Assembly (NCBI GenBank): GCA_036429605.1
Contig: JAVFKD010000002.1
Coordinates: 310,001-374,000 of the forward strand
Direction: 5' to 3'
DNA: 64,000 nucleotides
Source of the DNA: Cladobotryum mycophilum
Taxonomy: Eukaryota > Ascomycota > Sordariomycetes > Hypocreales > Hypocreaceae
Part shown: positions 24,453-34,759 of the stretch, piece after piece
Layout: each line of letters begins with the position of its first letter
Numbering within the stretch: position 1 is the stretch's first letter
Program-made: the position numbers and the translations under genes
Notes under the pieces: model-generated
Seen by the model: only the letters and a program-made list of their open reading frames with translations
What the model was told of the DNA's origin: nothing
The model's database searches: none

Positions 24453-27400
24453 TTAATGCGCACCCCTTGGTCTCTTTGCTCCCGCGCCAGCATCCGAATC
24501 ACCTCCTCTTGGCCGTTTGCTACCAGGTTGGAAATCTGAAACTGATGGGTTCATACCCCCACGTCCACCTCTAGCGCCGCCCCTTCCGCCACGACCTGCG
24601 TGCGCCGTACCAGCTTCCTGATGCCCACCCGTAGTCCGTTGGCTAGGAGGAACGTAAGCCCCGCCCCTTCCTCGGCCTCCACCACGAGGCATGGGAATGC
24701 TAGACCGGCCAGGTAGTTGTCCCGGCTGTCCCGGCTGTTGTGACTGTTGTGGTTGCTGTGGTTGCTGTGGCTGCTGCTGCTGCTGCTGCTGTGGTTGTTG
24801 CTGTTGAGGTTGTGGTTGTGGTTGAGACTGTTGGGGCTGAGCAGTCTGCACCTCCGGCGGTTGGTTGGCCTCAGATTTAGGAGCAAACGGGTTTGTCGCC
24901 TCTGGAGCGCTTGTGTTGACAGAAACTGCAAAAGGATTGCTAGTCTTTGGTGCAGGCATTCCACCAACTGAAGGTGCTGGTGGTTGAGTTGCGTCTGCCG
25001 GTTTGGAATCATTCGCGGTTGGCGGCGCCGTGGTCTGCTTAGGGGTGTTGTTTGGTGCCGGAGAAGCTGCAGCGGCAGCAAATGGCACTGCCGGAGTGGA
25101 AGGCATGCCGGTGTTGGAGGGTTGTCTCGCCGGTGTCGCCTTTGGTGCAGCTGGTGTCGGTGCAGGAGCTTGTGCCGATTTAGCCACATTCCATACTTCC
25201 ACCACTGGCTTCTGTGGTGTTTCCGTCGCTGCCGTTTCTACAACTCCCAATTTGGCGTTGGCACTCCGTAGTTTGTTCTCCGCCATATTGATGCGCAGAG
25301 TCGACTTCTTCGACTCCATGAGCTGGGCCTGCTCCCTCGCAGCCGAGATTTTGCCTTCGTACTCAGATTTGAGCTTCGTAGTTTCCATCTCAAGCTTCTT
25401 CCGGAGGTTAGCGGAAATAATGCTCTTAACGGTTGCGTTTGAAGCCAAGAACTGTCGAATAGAGCCATCGTCCATTTGCGAGAGATCAGCTTGTCCGGTT
25501 GTAGCCGGGGTACTCGGTATCGACTGCTGCTCTGTCTTGGCAGGCGTGCTTGGTGGCTGTTCCGTTGCAGGAGCCTCTGCAGCCGGCGTCGCTGGAGGAG
25601 GACCGAGCTCTGCCTTCCAGATTAACTTCTCTTGTTCAAATCTCAGCTTTAGGTCAGCATCCTTCTGCTTGTATTCTTCCTCCAGTTTCGAACGGCTCTC
25701 CTTGAGCTTGTTGTTCAAGGTATCTCTCATTCTGTCTGATCGCTCCTTAATCGTCTGTTGAATCTTAGCCTCAACCTCGTTGGCTTTCTGCTCAAACTCG
25801 GAGGCCTTGGCTTCAGCAGCAGCAATCTTTTCTTCCAGAGCCTTCTTTTCCTCATCTGACAAGGCAGAGGTAGCAGCGTGTGTCTGGGTCTCCATTGCAT
25901 CAACGGCGGGCATTGACTGGCCGTCAGTAGCATTGGTTGTTGAGATAGTCTGCAGCTTCTGGAGAGCATCATCACGCTCTGAAACAGCTGCATGCAACTC
26001 ACCACGAAGCGTCTCCAGCTGCTGTTCGGCACCAAGTTTCTGCGCGTTCACCATTTCTAGCTCTTTGCGAGCATTGGCAAGGTGCTGCTCAAGCACAGTA
26101 ACAACTTCTGAAGATGGGGATGCCTCAGTTGGTTGGCTGGTAGGTACAGTAGGGGGAGCTGGTTGAGCCTGTTGAGCCTGTCGGCGGAGCTCCTCAACTT
26201 GCTGATGAAAGTTCTGAATTTGTCGCTGAAGCTCCGTCCTTTCTTGGCCAGATTGCTCCACTTGCCTTTGGACTCCAACAAGATCATTCTTACTCTTGTC
26301 AAGCTGCTCTTGGAGGGTATTTGATCGTTGCAAGGCTTCATTCCTTTCACCCGTAATCTTTCGAGAACGCTCCTTGAACTGCTCTGTAAGCTTGCCACGC
26401 GTAGTTGTCCAGTTGGTACGTTCAGTTTCCAAAGTGGCCTCCAACTCAGTAATCTTCTCCTTGAGAGGCTGTTCACCTTGCCTAAGCGTATTTCGTTCCA
26501 TCTCAAGATCGGAGATGGTCTTCTTTAGATCTTCCATCTCGGCTGGATCAACACGGCCATACTTGGTCAAGATGCCCTCGGTTCGCTTCTGCCATCTATC
26601 ACGGTCCTCCTGAATTTGCTTAATCTCATCCTCTAGGAATGACTTTTGCGTATTGAGGTTGTCAATCTCGGATTCGAGAGGTTGAATCCGTTCCGCCATC
26701 TCGTCAATCTTCTTGTTCTTTTCTGAGATCTGATCCTTCAACTGACCGTTTTCGCTTCGAAGTGCCATGCTGCTCTCACGGTAGAGGTTGAGCTCGTTTA
26801 GTTTCTCCATGAGGTCCTGATGGGCCATGGACGTGCTGCTACTTTGAGACGCCGAGGAACGTTCTTGATCAAGTTTCAAGCGAGTCTCATCCAGTTGTGA
26901 CTGCATATACTCGACTTGCTGCTGTAGTCGTTTGGCTTCCTGAAGCTTCATATCGTATTGGACTTCAAGAATTTCCTTCTCGCGACGCAGGTAGCTATTC
27001 AACTCTCGCATTCCTTCCATGGCATCGCCGACCTGAATGGGCGACATGGCTTCGTAACCTTCAGTGTTGTCGCTTCGGTTCTGCTGCAGTGCAGCAACCT
27101 GGGCAGTCAGGCTCTCTAGCTGCTGATGGAGTAGCTTGTTTTGGGCGTTGGCATCTTCACGTCGTTGCTTTAACTCAACCATCTCCTGCTCCAGGTGTTG
27201 TCTTCGATCTTCCCAAGAACTTTCGCTCTGTGTCAGCGTAGCCTTTGCCGATTCAGCGTCAGCTCGTAATGACGCAGATTCGCTCTTCATCTCGTTGTAC
27301 TCGGTGCGCAGCTGTTGAACAAGTTTGGCAGCTTCGGCGTGCTTGACCAATTCCTTTTCATAGTCTTGCTGTGCCTTTGACGCAATCTCAGCCTGGGCAC

Positions 27401-30400
27401 GCAGATCCTGCTGATGATACCGAGCAGCCTCCATGTGCCTGTTGCTTTCGTCCTTGAGCCTCTTGACCTCGTCCTCAAGAATGGTCTTTTCGTCCTCATA
27501 CTTTCGCGCAATCTCGCCCTGAGAATCTCTCAAGGCGGAAAGCTCAGTATTAGATCGAGAGAGTTCCGAAGACACATCTTCTATTTGCTGGCCAAGGTGC
27601 CTAATCTTCGTGTCCTTCTCTTGGATGAGGCAATCAATTTCCTGCCTGTACTGATCCTGGGATGCGCGCAAATCTTCAAGTGCTTCCTCATTGCTTTGGC
27701 TCAATTCCTTGTACTGCTCAGCTTGAGCCTTTGCATTTTCAAGTTGGGTATTGGCCAAATCAAGATCGCGCTTGAGATCAGAAATATCGTTGTTGAGGTC
27801 TTGAATCTCAGCTTCGAGCTCTTGTAGGCGTTGAGTGTTTTCACCACCAAGACCAGGGCGTGGTGTCGGGCGAGGTTGCAACCGCCCGACGCGCTCCTCA
27901 GCATTGCGAAGTTCAACGGTGAGTTCGTCAACGCGGGCTTGGAGATGATCTCGACTAGTCTTGGCGCTGATATGCTCTTCACGGATCTGACTAAGACTAG
28001 CCATCAGGTCATCAATTCGCTTCTGAGCTTCCTTCGCTTCGTACTCTTTCCGCTGCTGCAAATGCTGGCCTTCTTCGACAGCGTGAGATAGCTTTTTCTG
28101 AGCGGCACTGAGTTCATGTTCCAGTTGTTCAATCTTCGATTGGGATTTGCGACGGGTTTCAGATTCGGTGATATTACGTTCGTTCTCAAGGGATTGTTGG
28201 GCAGCGAGCAAGTTGCCGAGCCTGTTCTTTTCTTCAATGAGTGAGTCGTTGTCCTTGCCCATCCGCTCTTGAATATCCTTCCAAAGCTTCTTCTCTGCCT
28301 TCAGATTCGCTGTCTCGTTGCGCATGCTATCCAGAAGTCCCTTAGTCTCAATAAGCTCTTCGGCAACCTGTTGTGTCCGGATATCTTGTTTGGCAGCCGT
28401 CTCTGAGAGGATCTGGCTTCGCTTCTGAAGTTCACTGTTCTCTTGCTGAAGTGCCACATAATTACTCTGTAACATCTCTCGGCGTTCAAACTCAAGCCTG
28501 GCTTCGCCTTGCAGTTTGATATTGGAAGTTTGGAGAGAGTTCTTCTCTGTCGTCAGATGGTCAATCTGATCCCTGAAGTCCTTTCTCGCACCATCCTGGG
28601 CATCTCGGAAACCGTCGTACTCTGACTGTAGTTTCCGTAGTGCTTCGCCGAGTGTTTCGGTTTGTTCTCCGGATTCGATGCTGGCAAGAGGATGCCTGCC
28701 GTCCAGAGAACTACGCATCATGGAAGCCTCGTCGCCCGCAACGCCTCGCTGTTGGAGAAGTCGTCGGAACATGTCGCGCTCCATCTTGTAGCTCTCCATT
28801 GTGATCTTGGCCGACTTGATCTCTTCAGTCATGTGCGTAAGATCCAACTGCAGTCTCTCAACCATATCGTGATCCTCCTTGGCTCTGTGTTTGGCGGCCA
28901 AGGCTTCCTCGCTCTCCAACTGCTCAGCAAGCTCTCGGGTGATGCGCAAGAGATCTTCGTTCTTGGCTTGAAGAGATTTGATGTCTTTGAAAACGACCAG
29001 CTTTTGGGTAATGAATTGATGTGTGTCGGACATATCAGACAAGGCCTCCTCGGTGATCTCGCCCTTTTCTAACTGCTTCAGGCGGAATGTCTCTTCCTCG
29101 GTCAACTGGTCCACACCCTTTTCAATGGCATAGAGGTTGAAAACGAGCATTTGAATCTGGGTACCCAAATCACGCAGTTGTGTACGTAGAATCTGGGTCT
29201 CGGATTGTGCCGTAGCAAGAGCACTTTCTGCCTTTCTAGCCACCTTCCTTGCGCCATCACGCTCTTCAAAGCTCTGTTGTGATAGTTCTGACATGCGTGC
29301 AATTTCCGTGCGAAGAGTCTCTGCTTCGGATTGTAGTTCCTGCATCTCGGGTGCCTTTGCTTCTAATGCGGTCATCATATTATCTAACTCTTCGGAAAGC
29401 TGCTGGTTCCTTCGCCGTTCGCTAGCCAGCTGACCCTTGACCTGGTACAGTTGCTCTATAGCTTGTGTGGCGGTAATGGCAGACTTGCTGCGTACGGAGC
29501 CCGGTGTTGCGAAGGGGGATGCCGCTCGTGCCATGAATGATCCATTAGGTCGGGGCGTCTGGGGTGTTGATGATGCGACAGGAGCATGTTCCATTCGTGC
29601 CTGTGTCTCGTCAAGCTCGGTTTCAAGGTGTCGAATACGTTCCTCCATGTCGACGGTGACCCGACGTTCAGACTCGAGTTCGAGGCGAACACGGCGCAGC
29701 TCGTTTTCATAGTTATCCTTGAGCCGCTCCTTCTCGGCATCAAGCTCCTGTACACGCTGCTGGTGCTTCTTGCTCAATTGGTTTGACATGTCGACAAGCC
29801 GTCGTTGGTCTTCCAATTCCTGCTTGTAGCTATCCACAGTAGACGCGAAAGAGCCTTCCTGCTTCTGCAATTTGACCAAAGCGTCGTCGGTCTTTGTTTG
29901 CATGGCATCGAGTCGGTCGCGTAGTTGTTGCTCGGTTCTCTTGAGGGCGTCGAACTGAGACTTGAAATCCTCGTTCTGGCGCTGCAGCTCGGCAATCCGG
30001 GCACCCTTTTCTTTACGATACTTGAGGGCTTCATCACTCTTCGTCTTGAGCTCATTTTCGAGCCACTCCGTGTTCTGGCGCGCAAGATCAAGCTGCTGTT
30101 GAAGGGATTCCTGTCGGAACTTGGCACTATTCAATTGACCCTTTGCATTTTGTTCGGATTGTTGCAGAGCTGTTAGCTCACGTGAAATTTCGACATTTCT
30201 TTGATGCTGCTTGGTTAATTCTTCCGTCAGGGTCTGATTTTGCTTGTTGTTGGACTCGATGATGCCAAGGTTTGTGCGGTTGGAGGATTGGAGAGTTTCG
30301 ATTTTGTCGTTGAGAGCTTTGACCTCGGCGTCGTGGTCGGAATACTTCGCTTTCAAGACCTGGAGTTCATTCTCGCCAGACTGGCGTTTCGTCTCTAGGA

Positions 30401-30746
30401 AAGGGGGGTCGAGGTTAGTAGAGGACGACGGTGACGGGCTAAATACTACAAAACACGTACCCTCCTCCTTCAGACGCTGCCTAGCCTCCTCAACATCCTT
30501 GAGGGCCTTGTCTGCGGTAGCCTTGAATGTTTGCGATTTCGTTTCTGAACTTCGGACCGCGTTTTCTAGTTCGATATCGATCTGGAGTTTGTCGGCATAC
30601 AGAGCCTCGAATTCCTGCGCCTTGGCCGCCACCGCCTGCAAAAGGGTCGATACGAGATCGGCGGTAGGTTCAGTAGCCAGAGAGATGAGGACAGGCTGGT
30701 CGAGGCCGAGATGGCCAGAGATGTAGCCAACATCGACATCCGCCAT
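24453..30746 (-). CDS. MLP1: Nuclear pore basket protein Mlp1/Tpr homologue
   Basis: Very long coiled-coil protein of the nuclear basket, involved in mRNP quality control and in tethering at the inner face of the pore. The gene has two exons, 30461-30746 and 24453-30394, separated by a 66 bp intron (30395-30460) that contains no stop in the reading frame. Spliced, the protein is 2075 residues; unspliced, the frame stays open and gains 22 residues. From about residue 35 to 1650 the sequence is heptad-rich (E/K/Q/L) coiled coil, as expected for the family. The C-terminal 350 residues are Pro/Ala/Gln-rich and lack coiled coil. They contain a polyQ/QP tract (encoded around 24720-24840), then an RGG-type segment (RGGGRGRGGAYVPP) and a basic end (KRPRGG). 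The RGG tail suggests RNA binding. The frame is intact throughout. Confidence 0.92.
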   Translation of the reverse strand: MADVDVGYISGHLGLDQPVLISLATEPTADLVSTLLQAVAAKAQEFEALYADKLQIDIELENAVRSSETKSQTFKATADKALKDVEEARQRLKEEGTCFVVFSPSPSSSTNLDPPFLETKRQSGENELQVLKAKYSDHDAEVKALNDKIETLQSSNRTNLGIIESNNKQNQTLTEELTKQHQRNVEISRELTALQQSEQNAKGQLNSAKFRQESLQQQLDLARQNTEWLENELKTKSDEALKYRKEKGARIAELQRQNEDFKSQFDALKRTEQQLRDRLDAMQTKTDDALVKLQKQEGSFASTVDSYKQELEDQRRLVDMSNQLSKKHQQRVQELDAEKERLKDNYENELRRVRLELESERRVTVDMEERIRHLETELDETQARMEHAPVASSTPQTPRPNGSFMARAASPFATPGSVRSKSAITATQAIEQLYQVKGQLASERRRNQQLSEELDNMMTALEAKAPEMQELQSEAETLRTEIARMSELSQQSFEERDGARKVARKAESALATAQSETQILRTQLRDLGTQIQMLVFNLYAIEKGVDQLTEEETFRLKQLEKGEITEEALSDMSDTHQFITQKLVVFKDIKSLQAKNEDLLRITRELAEQLESEEALAAKHRAKEDHDMVERLQLDLTHMTEEIKSAKITMESYKMERDMFRRLLQQRGVAGDEASMMRSSLDGRHPLASIESGEQTETLGEALRKLQSEYDGFRDAQDGARKDFRDQIDHLTTEKNSLQTSNIKLQGEARLEFERREMLQSNYVALQQENSELQKRSQILSETAAKQDIRTQQVAEELIETKGLLDSMRNETANLKAEKKLWKDIQERMGKDNDSLIEEKNRLGNLLAAQQSLENERNITESETRRKSQSKIEQLEHELSAAQKKLSHAVEEGQHLQQRKEYEAKEAQKRIDDLMASLSQIREEHISAKTSRDHLQARVDELTVELRNAEERVGRLQPRPTPRPGLGGENTQRLQELEAEIQDLNNDISDLKRDLDLANTQLENAKAQAEQYKELSQSNEEALEDLRASQDQYRQEIDCLIQEKDTKIRHLGQQIEDVSSELSRSNTELSALRDSQGEIARKYEDEKTILEDEVKRLKDESNRHMEAARYHQQDLRAQAEIASKAQQDYEKELVKHAEAAKLVQQLRTEYNEMKSESASLRADAESAKATLTQSESSWEDRRQHLEQEMVELKQRREDANAQNKLLHQQLESLTAQVAALQQNRSDNTEGYEAMSPIQVGDAMEGMRELNSYLRREKEILEVQYDMKLQEAKRLQQQVEYMQSQLDETRLKLDQERSSASQSSSTSMAHQDLMEKLNELNLYRESSMALRSENGQLKDQISEKNKKIDEMAERIQPLESEIDNLNTQKSFLEDEIKQIQEDRDRWQKRTEGILTKYGRVDPAEMEDLKKTISDLEMERNTLRQGEQPLKEKITELEATLETERTNWTTTRGKLTEQFKERSRKITGERNEALQRSNTLQEQLDKSKNDLVGVQRQVEQSGQERTELQRQIQNFHQQVEELRRQAQQAQPAPPTVPTSQPTEASPSSEVVTVLEQHLANARKELEMVNAQKLGAEQQLETLRGELHAAVSERDDALQKLQTISTTNATDGQSMPAVDAMETQTHAATSALSDEEKKALEEKIAAAEAKASEFEQKANEVEAKIQQTIKERSDRMRDTLNNKLKESRSKLEEEYKQKDADLKLRFEQEKLIWKAELGPPPATPAAEAPATEQPPSTPAKTEQQSIPSTPATTGQADLSQMDDGSIRQFLASNATVKSIISANLRKKLEMETTKLKSEYEGKISAAREQAQLMESKKSTLRINMAENKLRSANAKLGVVETAATETPQKPVVEVWNVAKSAQAPAPTPAAPKATPARQPSNTGMPSTPAVPFAAAAASPAPNNTPKQTTAPPTANDSKPADATQPPAPSVGGMPAPKTSNPFAVSVNTSAPEATNPFAPKSEANQPPEVQTAQPQQSQPQPQPQQQQPQQQQQQQPQQPQQPQQSQQPGQPGQLPGRSSIPMPRGGGRGRGGAYVPPSQRTTGGHQEAGTAHAGRGGRGGARGGRGGMNPSVSDFQPGSKRPRGGDSDAGAGAKRPRGAH
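24720..24840 (-). repeat. CAG/CAA-type polyglutamine tract in MLP1
   Basis: Roughly 120 bp of CAG, CAA, CAC and CCA triplets on the coding strand encode alternating Gln/Pro with runs of up to seven Gln. It is in frame within the disordered C-terminal region and is a likely length-polymorphic site. Confidence 0.85.
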
Positions 30747-31700
30747 TTTTTAGAGTTCGTTCACGGCGACAGTGCGAGCCTCGCAGGCATCACTCGAGAT
30801 GGGATTTCGACGTCAACTCCAGGAAAAAAATTAGAAGAAGAAAAGCTCAAGTCGGTTCATTGATGTGCCGTCTGGCAAAAGGGCGACGAAAAAAGACGTG
30901 AACTTGAAAGGAATGGAATGGAATGGGGATCAAGATGGAAAAAAGAGGTTGGTGCTTGGTGGTGATGCTGAAAGTAAAAGTGAAGGAGAGCTTCAGAGCT
31001 TCGCGCCTGCACACCTGCGCCACCTGGTTCGCACTTGCTTGCTTGTCTTATTCTTTGTTTGGGCAGGCACAGAGCACAGAGCAGACCACTGAAATTCGCG
31101 GTACCTGCCTTACAGTGAATGATTGGAAGGAAGAAAGTGCACGGGCCATTTTGACAACTCAGCAATATGTTGTGGTGCTACCCTAGAGCTTGATGCTTTC
31201 GCAATATTTTCAACTCGAGACTCTGAGGAAGGGTCTAACTATTGAACAATAACTCTCTTACTTGAAAAAAGGAAGAAGAAATTAACTTGCATTTATTCTC
31301 CAATTAGTAATTCGTGCGTTTTCATCTGAGATCTAAACTATATGGCGCGTTCACTTTTCCTAGAGTTGATTCACCGACTGTGCACAGTCTGTTGGCTCAC
31401 TCATTTCTCAACACACCAATCACAACCACAGCGCAAATCCCTTGATATGCACACATGCATGCACTAGACCTAACATGAGGTTCATACCTAGATAGTACTT
31501 ACCCAATGACAGACATTACTAGTACAGGGCCCTGTAGTGGCCTTGATACAGCGAGCATCAGGTAGAACATGATTCTACCACCACCACCACCAGATATATG
31601 GGCATTTATTGAAGGAAGATCTGGCTCCCGGAATGGACTTCTTAACGGCCAAGCTTTCCATGGTATGCCTCTAGCATTCGGGCTAATTTGACCCCTTTAC
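30747..31700. other. MLP1 upstream region, no gene seen
   Basis: About 950 bp with the MLP1 promoter/5' UTR, then A/T-rich DNA. Short frames of up to 102 codons at 30857-31186 are low complexity. A short CCACCACCACCACC run lies near 31580. Confidence 0.5.
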
Positions 31701-31749
31701 GTGCGATAAAATCTCTGGAATCCTACCAAGTGTCACCCTACTGGGCTAT

Positions 31750-32520
31750 CATGCTTCACTGGGAATGTGGTCGCCATTCCAAGCCAATTCTAGGCTGTGA
31801 TGCAGAGTGAAGCCGGGAACAACAGAGGAAGTGGCCGACATCTTGAGAACAGTGGTATTTCACGCTTGTCTGTTTGTTTTTCTCAGCGGTAGAATGTCTC
31901 CGTTCGCCGGTGTATCCAATGCAGACGGAGGTGTTGCAATTGACTTAGCATTCTCAAGCTGATATGTATCCCTGAAGACGAGTCCATGGTTGTCGAAGTT
32001 GGCGATGGGACGACGTGGGCTGGCTTATACCGATTTCTCGATCCCCTCAGCCTGTCATCAGCTGGAACCCGCAATAGCTTGGCTGGTGTAGTAGGCTAGA
32101 TTCTTTGAGGTAAGCATATCTAACGGTGATGCACCGTTTGACAAAGACTCAGCGACAGCAAACAGGCGGTGTCTCATTTTTCTCCCAGCGCCACGGACGG
32201 TCATGCGACAACGTTGTCGATTTTGATGTTGTCCTCTCAAACAGCACAGTAGTTCATGCTAATGAATGTGTCGGTCCCGACCTCTTCTGGGCCCGACGTG
32301 CAGGTAGGAATATTTCGGCACCGTGACGAGCGTGGCACTCAAGACATTCCTACAACCTCGATCCCAGTATACCATCTAGAGATGGAATATGTGCGCATTG
32401 ATATCATTTTGCCGCAGATTGAAAGAACTGATCATGAATATACCTGCGAACATTCAGATGCTTCTATGACGTTGGGGTGGTTGCGACATCTTCAGCGATT
32501 CGCTCTTTCAAAATGATGGG
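31750..32520 (+). pseudogene. Remnant of an FAD-linked oxidoreductase (BBE-like)
   Basis: Translated pieces match the FAD-binding-4 fold of berberine-bridge-type oxidases. These are VKPGTTEEVADILRTVVF (about 31806 on), then SGRMSPFAGVSNADGGVAID, then GTRNSLAGVVG, and after a plausible intron (GT at 32110, AG at 32164-32165) GGVSFFSQRHGRSCDNVVDF followed by NECVGPDLFWA and FGTVTSVALKTFLQ. These appear in the order expected for the family but in different frames. There is TAG at 32097-32099 and a TGA shortly after, and degeneration increases beyond 32340. No start codon or complete C-terminus is visible. When active, such enzymes oxidise alcohols or amines in secondary metabolism. Confidence 0.7.
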
Positions 32521-34100
32521 CCGTTGACGATCAAGTAATTATGACATGCAACCGTACTGCTACTAGAGGGGCTTTTTCTGGAAATGTTATAAAAAAGGAA
32601 TTATGTATTATGGAGAAGAACTCGTGATCTGGCCCTGGTGACCTGTCTAAGATTGGGCTCATCAAGATAATGGACAGCATTTGGAATTCCACTCCAAGAC
32701 TCCACCACTAGATCTCAGCAGCATACCCATGGAATCACACGAAGCCCGCAGGGAAATCCAAATACGAGTGCCTAGTCTAGATGACTCTTCACATCGTGAC
32801 GAGTGATTGAGAAGGCATGTTGAAGAGAGAACATTTCGTTGAGTAGAAAAGTAGACCCTACGTTGTAGTATATAGTACTAAGGTTCGCGAATTACCAAAT
32901 TCTTTTTTGGTTCGGTGTCAATATTCTAGCTCATTTATACTCTTAATAATCGGCTCAACGCGAAAAAAGGGAAACAAGAAGGGCGAGAAAACGGCACAGA
33001 TCATATCCGACAGCTGCGTTTTCGCTATCAAGCCATCGCGCGAGCATCGCAGCGACTCTCTTGAATGACGGTTTAGCCCTATTTTATGCTGAAATTATTA
33101 TACACTTCAAGCAGTGGCAACGGTGAGGACGGTCGAAAGGCTTAGGTAACTATAAGCATGGATTGGGAGGGGGTCAAGGACACGGAAAGAGGCTAGAAAG
33201 AAGATAAAGGGGTCTCAGTTTTGGTAGGCTGAAGTTAAGTAGGGAGTTGAGTAGGGATAAAAGAATGCTGTAACCGCTGTAGCCAAAAGAAAAACTCCTC
33301 CATCAACACTACCTTGACTTGCAAGACAGTCATTAGTAAGGAATTGAGTATTATGTCGACGGTATCTGTCGATCGCTACATCAATACTTCATGGAGAAGG
33401 ACTGAAGTATAGGAACAGGGCGACTATATCTACATGCTCAAACCGCCAAGGGGAGTCGAAAAGGGCAGATGCCTTCACGAAATGCATAGCTTCTAAGATC
33501 GATGGAGAAGCCTGTGCGAATTGAAGTAATACAAGACCTAAAACTATCAGTGTGCTTTTACAGTATTCATCGCCCTAGATACTACAGGCACTGGGGGGTT
33601 ATGCGATGAAAATGAGTGCATGTATTACCATTATCCGGGTTGTCTCATAAAAGGAAGAAGTCCATGACAACATGGTAAATGTATAGCTACAAGGAGAATC
33701 GACAGCCACGAGGGGAATCGACAGCGATGTTGGAAATCCACAGTGACAAAGGGAATTTACAGTAATCGTAGAAACAGGTGATTGTGACCGTTTAGAGATC
33801 TGGATGAGATTACCATGTGATACAGACATTCGGGATACTCCATCCTCTGAACAAACCAGCCCCTTATTATAATGATATACGTAATAAAATCATGGACATT
33901 CCGCGTATAATTAATCTCAAATGCAACGGCCAGCGCTAAACACGATGTTTCAGAACGAAAACTCTCGTCCGTGTTAGATCTCCTGAGTGTATCAATACCC
34001 TTGAGGAACAAATGAGGACTAGATTGTACAGCCTTTCACGGGAGAAGTTGTATTAGTGAAGCAAGAGCGATATTTCAGAGTGAATGATTCATCAATTCAA
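32521..34100. other. Intergenic region with a degenerate 19-bp repeat
   Basis: A/T-rich DNA with only short frames. The one structure I see is at about 33690-33778, where a unit close to GGGAATCGACAG plus 7 bases recurs about four times with decreasing identity. Confidence 0.45.
33690..33778. repeat. Degenerate 19-bp tandem repeat
   Basis: Four to five units of about 19-20 bp. Cores read GAGAATCGACAG, GGGAATCGACAG, GGAAATCCACAG and GGGAATTTACAG, so identity falls along the array. Function unknown. Confidence 0.55.
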
Positions 34101-34439
34101 GATCATGTATTGGCCCAAAGACCACCATTCATATCAACGTCCCCGAAACATTCTCCACGGTTGTCCAAAATGAAAGTGACGAGCAAGGTCGTAGGAATCA
34201 TTATGAATTATCTAGGTTTAATGTTTGTGAGTAACAGCCAAGATGGAAGATGATGTAATATCAACATACATGAAGCACTTGCAGCCAGTTTCGTAGAACT
34301 TATCGGCATCACGGGCACTGATGTACTGTCAGTCAACCCTTTTACAGCCATCAGGAGTCAGGCCATCCTCGTGAACAGGGAGGGTAAGAGCTCCAACAAG
34401 AATAGTGAGGAAAACGACGGTGGAATTGGTGGCGAGCAT
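34096..34439 (-). pseudogene. Small secreted protein-like gene, probably broken
   Basis: The minus strand from ATG 34439 begins with a signal-peptide-like segment (NSTVVFLTILVGALTLP) followed by DGLTPDGCKRVD. A TGA then interrupts the frame, which continues QYISARDADKFYETGCKCFM in the same register up to a good GTATGT donor. A further piece, ECFGDVDMNGGLW, lies beyond a possible intron of about 100 bp. Cysteine spacing and length would suit a small secreted fungal protein of about 90 residues. I do not recognise a family; the TGA makes it a likely pseudogene. Confidence 0.4.
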
Positions 34440-34759
34440 GAACCTCTGGATATATGAAGGTAGGCTTGTGGGAGATGTTGTTTGGGGATGTGCATTCAAG
34501 TGTGAGATGAGTGGTTTAGAGTCGGGCGATGTTCATCGGTTTATAAATATGTCTAGTTGTGAACATTTGGCCAGAGACATGGTCGCTCTGTGAGGCAAGC
34601 AGTACGTCTGAACAAGAAGAGAAGCACCCGACTGTGAATGAATGAACTCAAATCTGTGGTAATGCTTTAATTTTGCCATGTGTAACCGTCGAAATTGGCT
34701 TTGACCGCCTAATTTTCATCTTTTATTCTGCGGCGCTTGTCGTTGTCGACTCTCCTGGG

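Noticed and set aside
25003..25761. 252-codon plus-strand frame
   Set aside because: Antisense of the MLP1/Tpr coding region; composition mirrors the Ala/Pro-rich coding strand.
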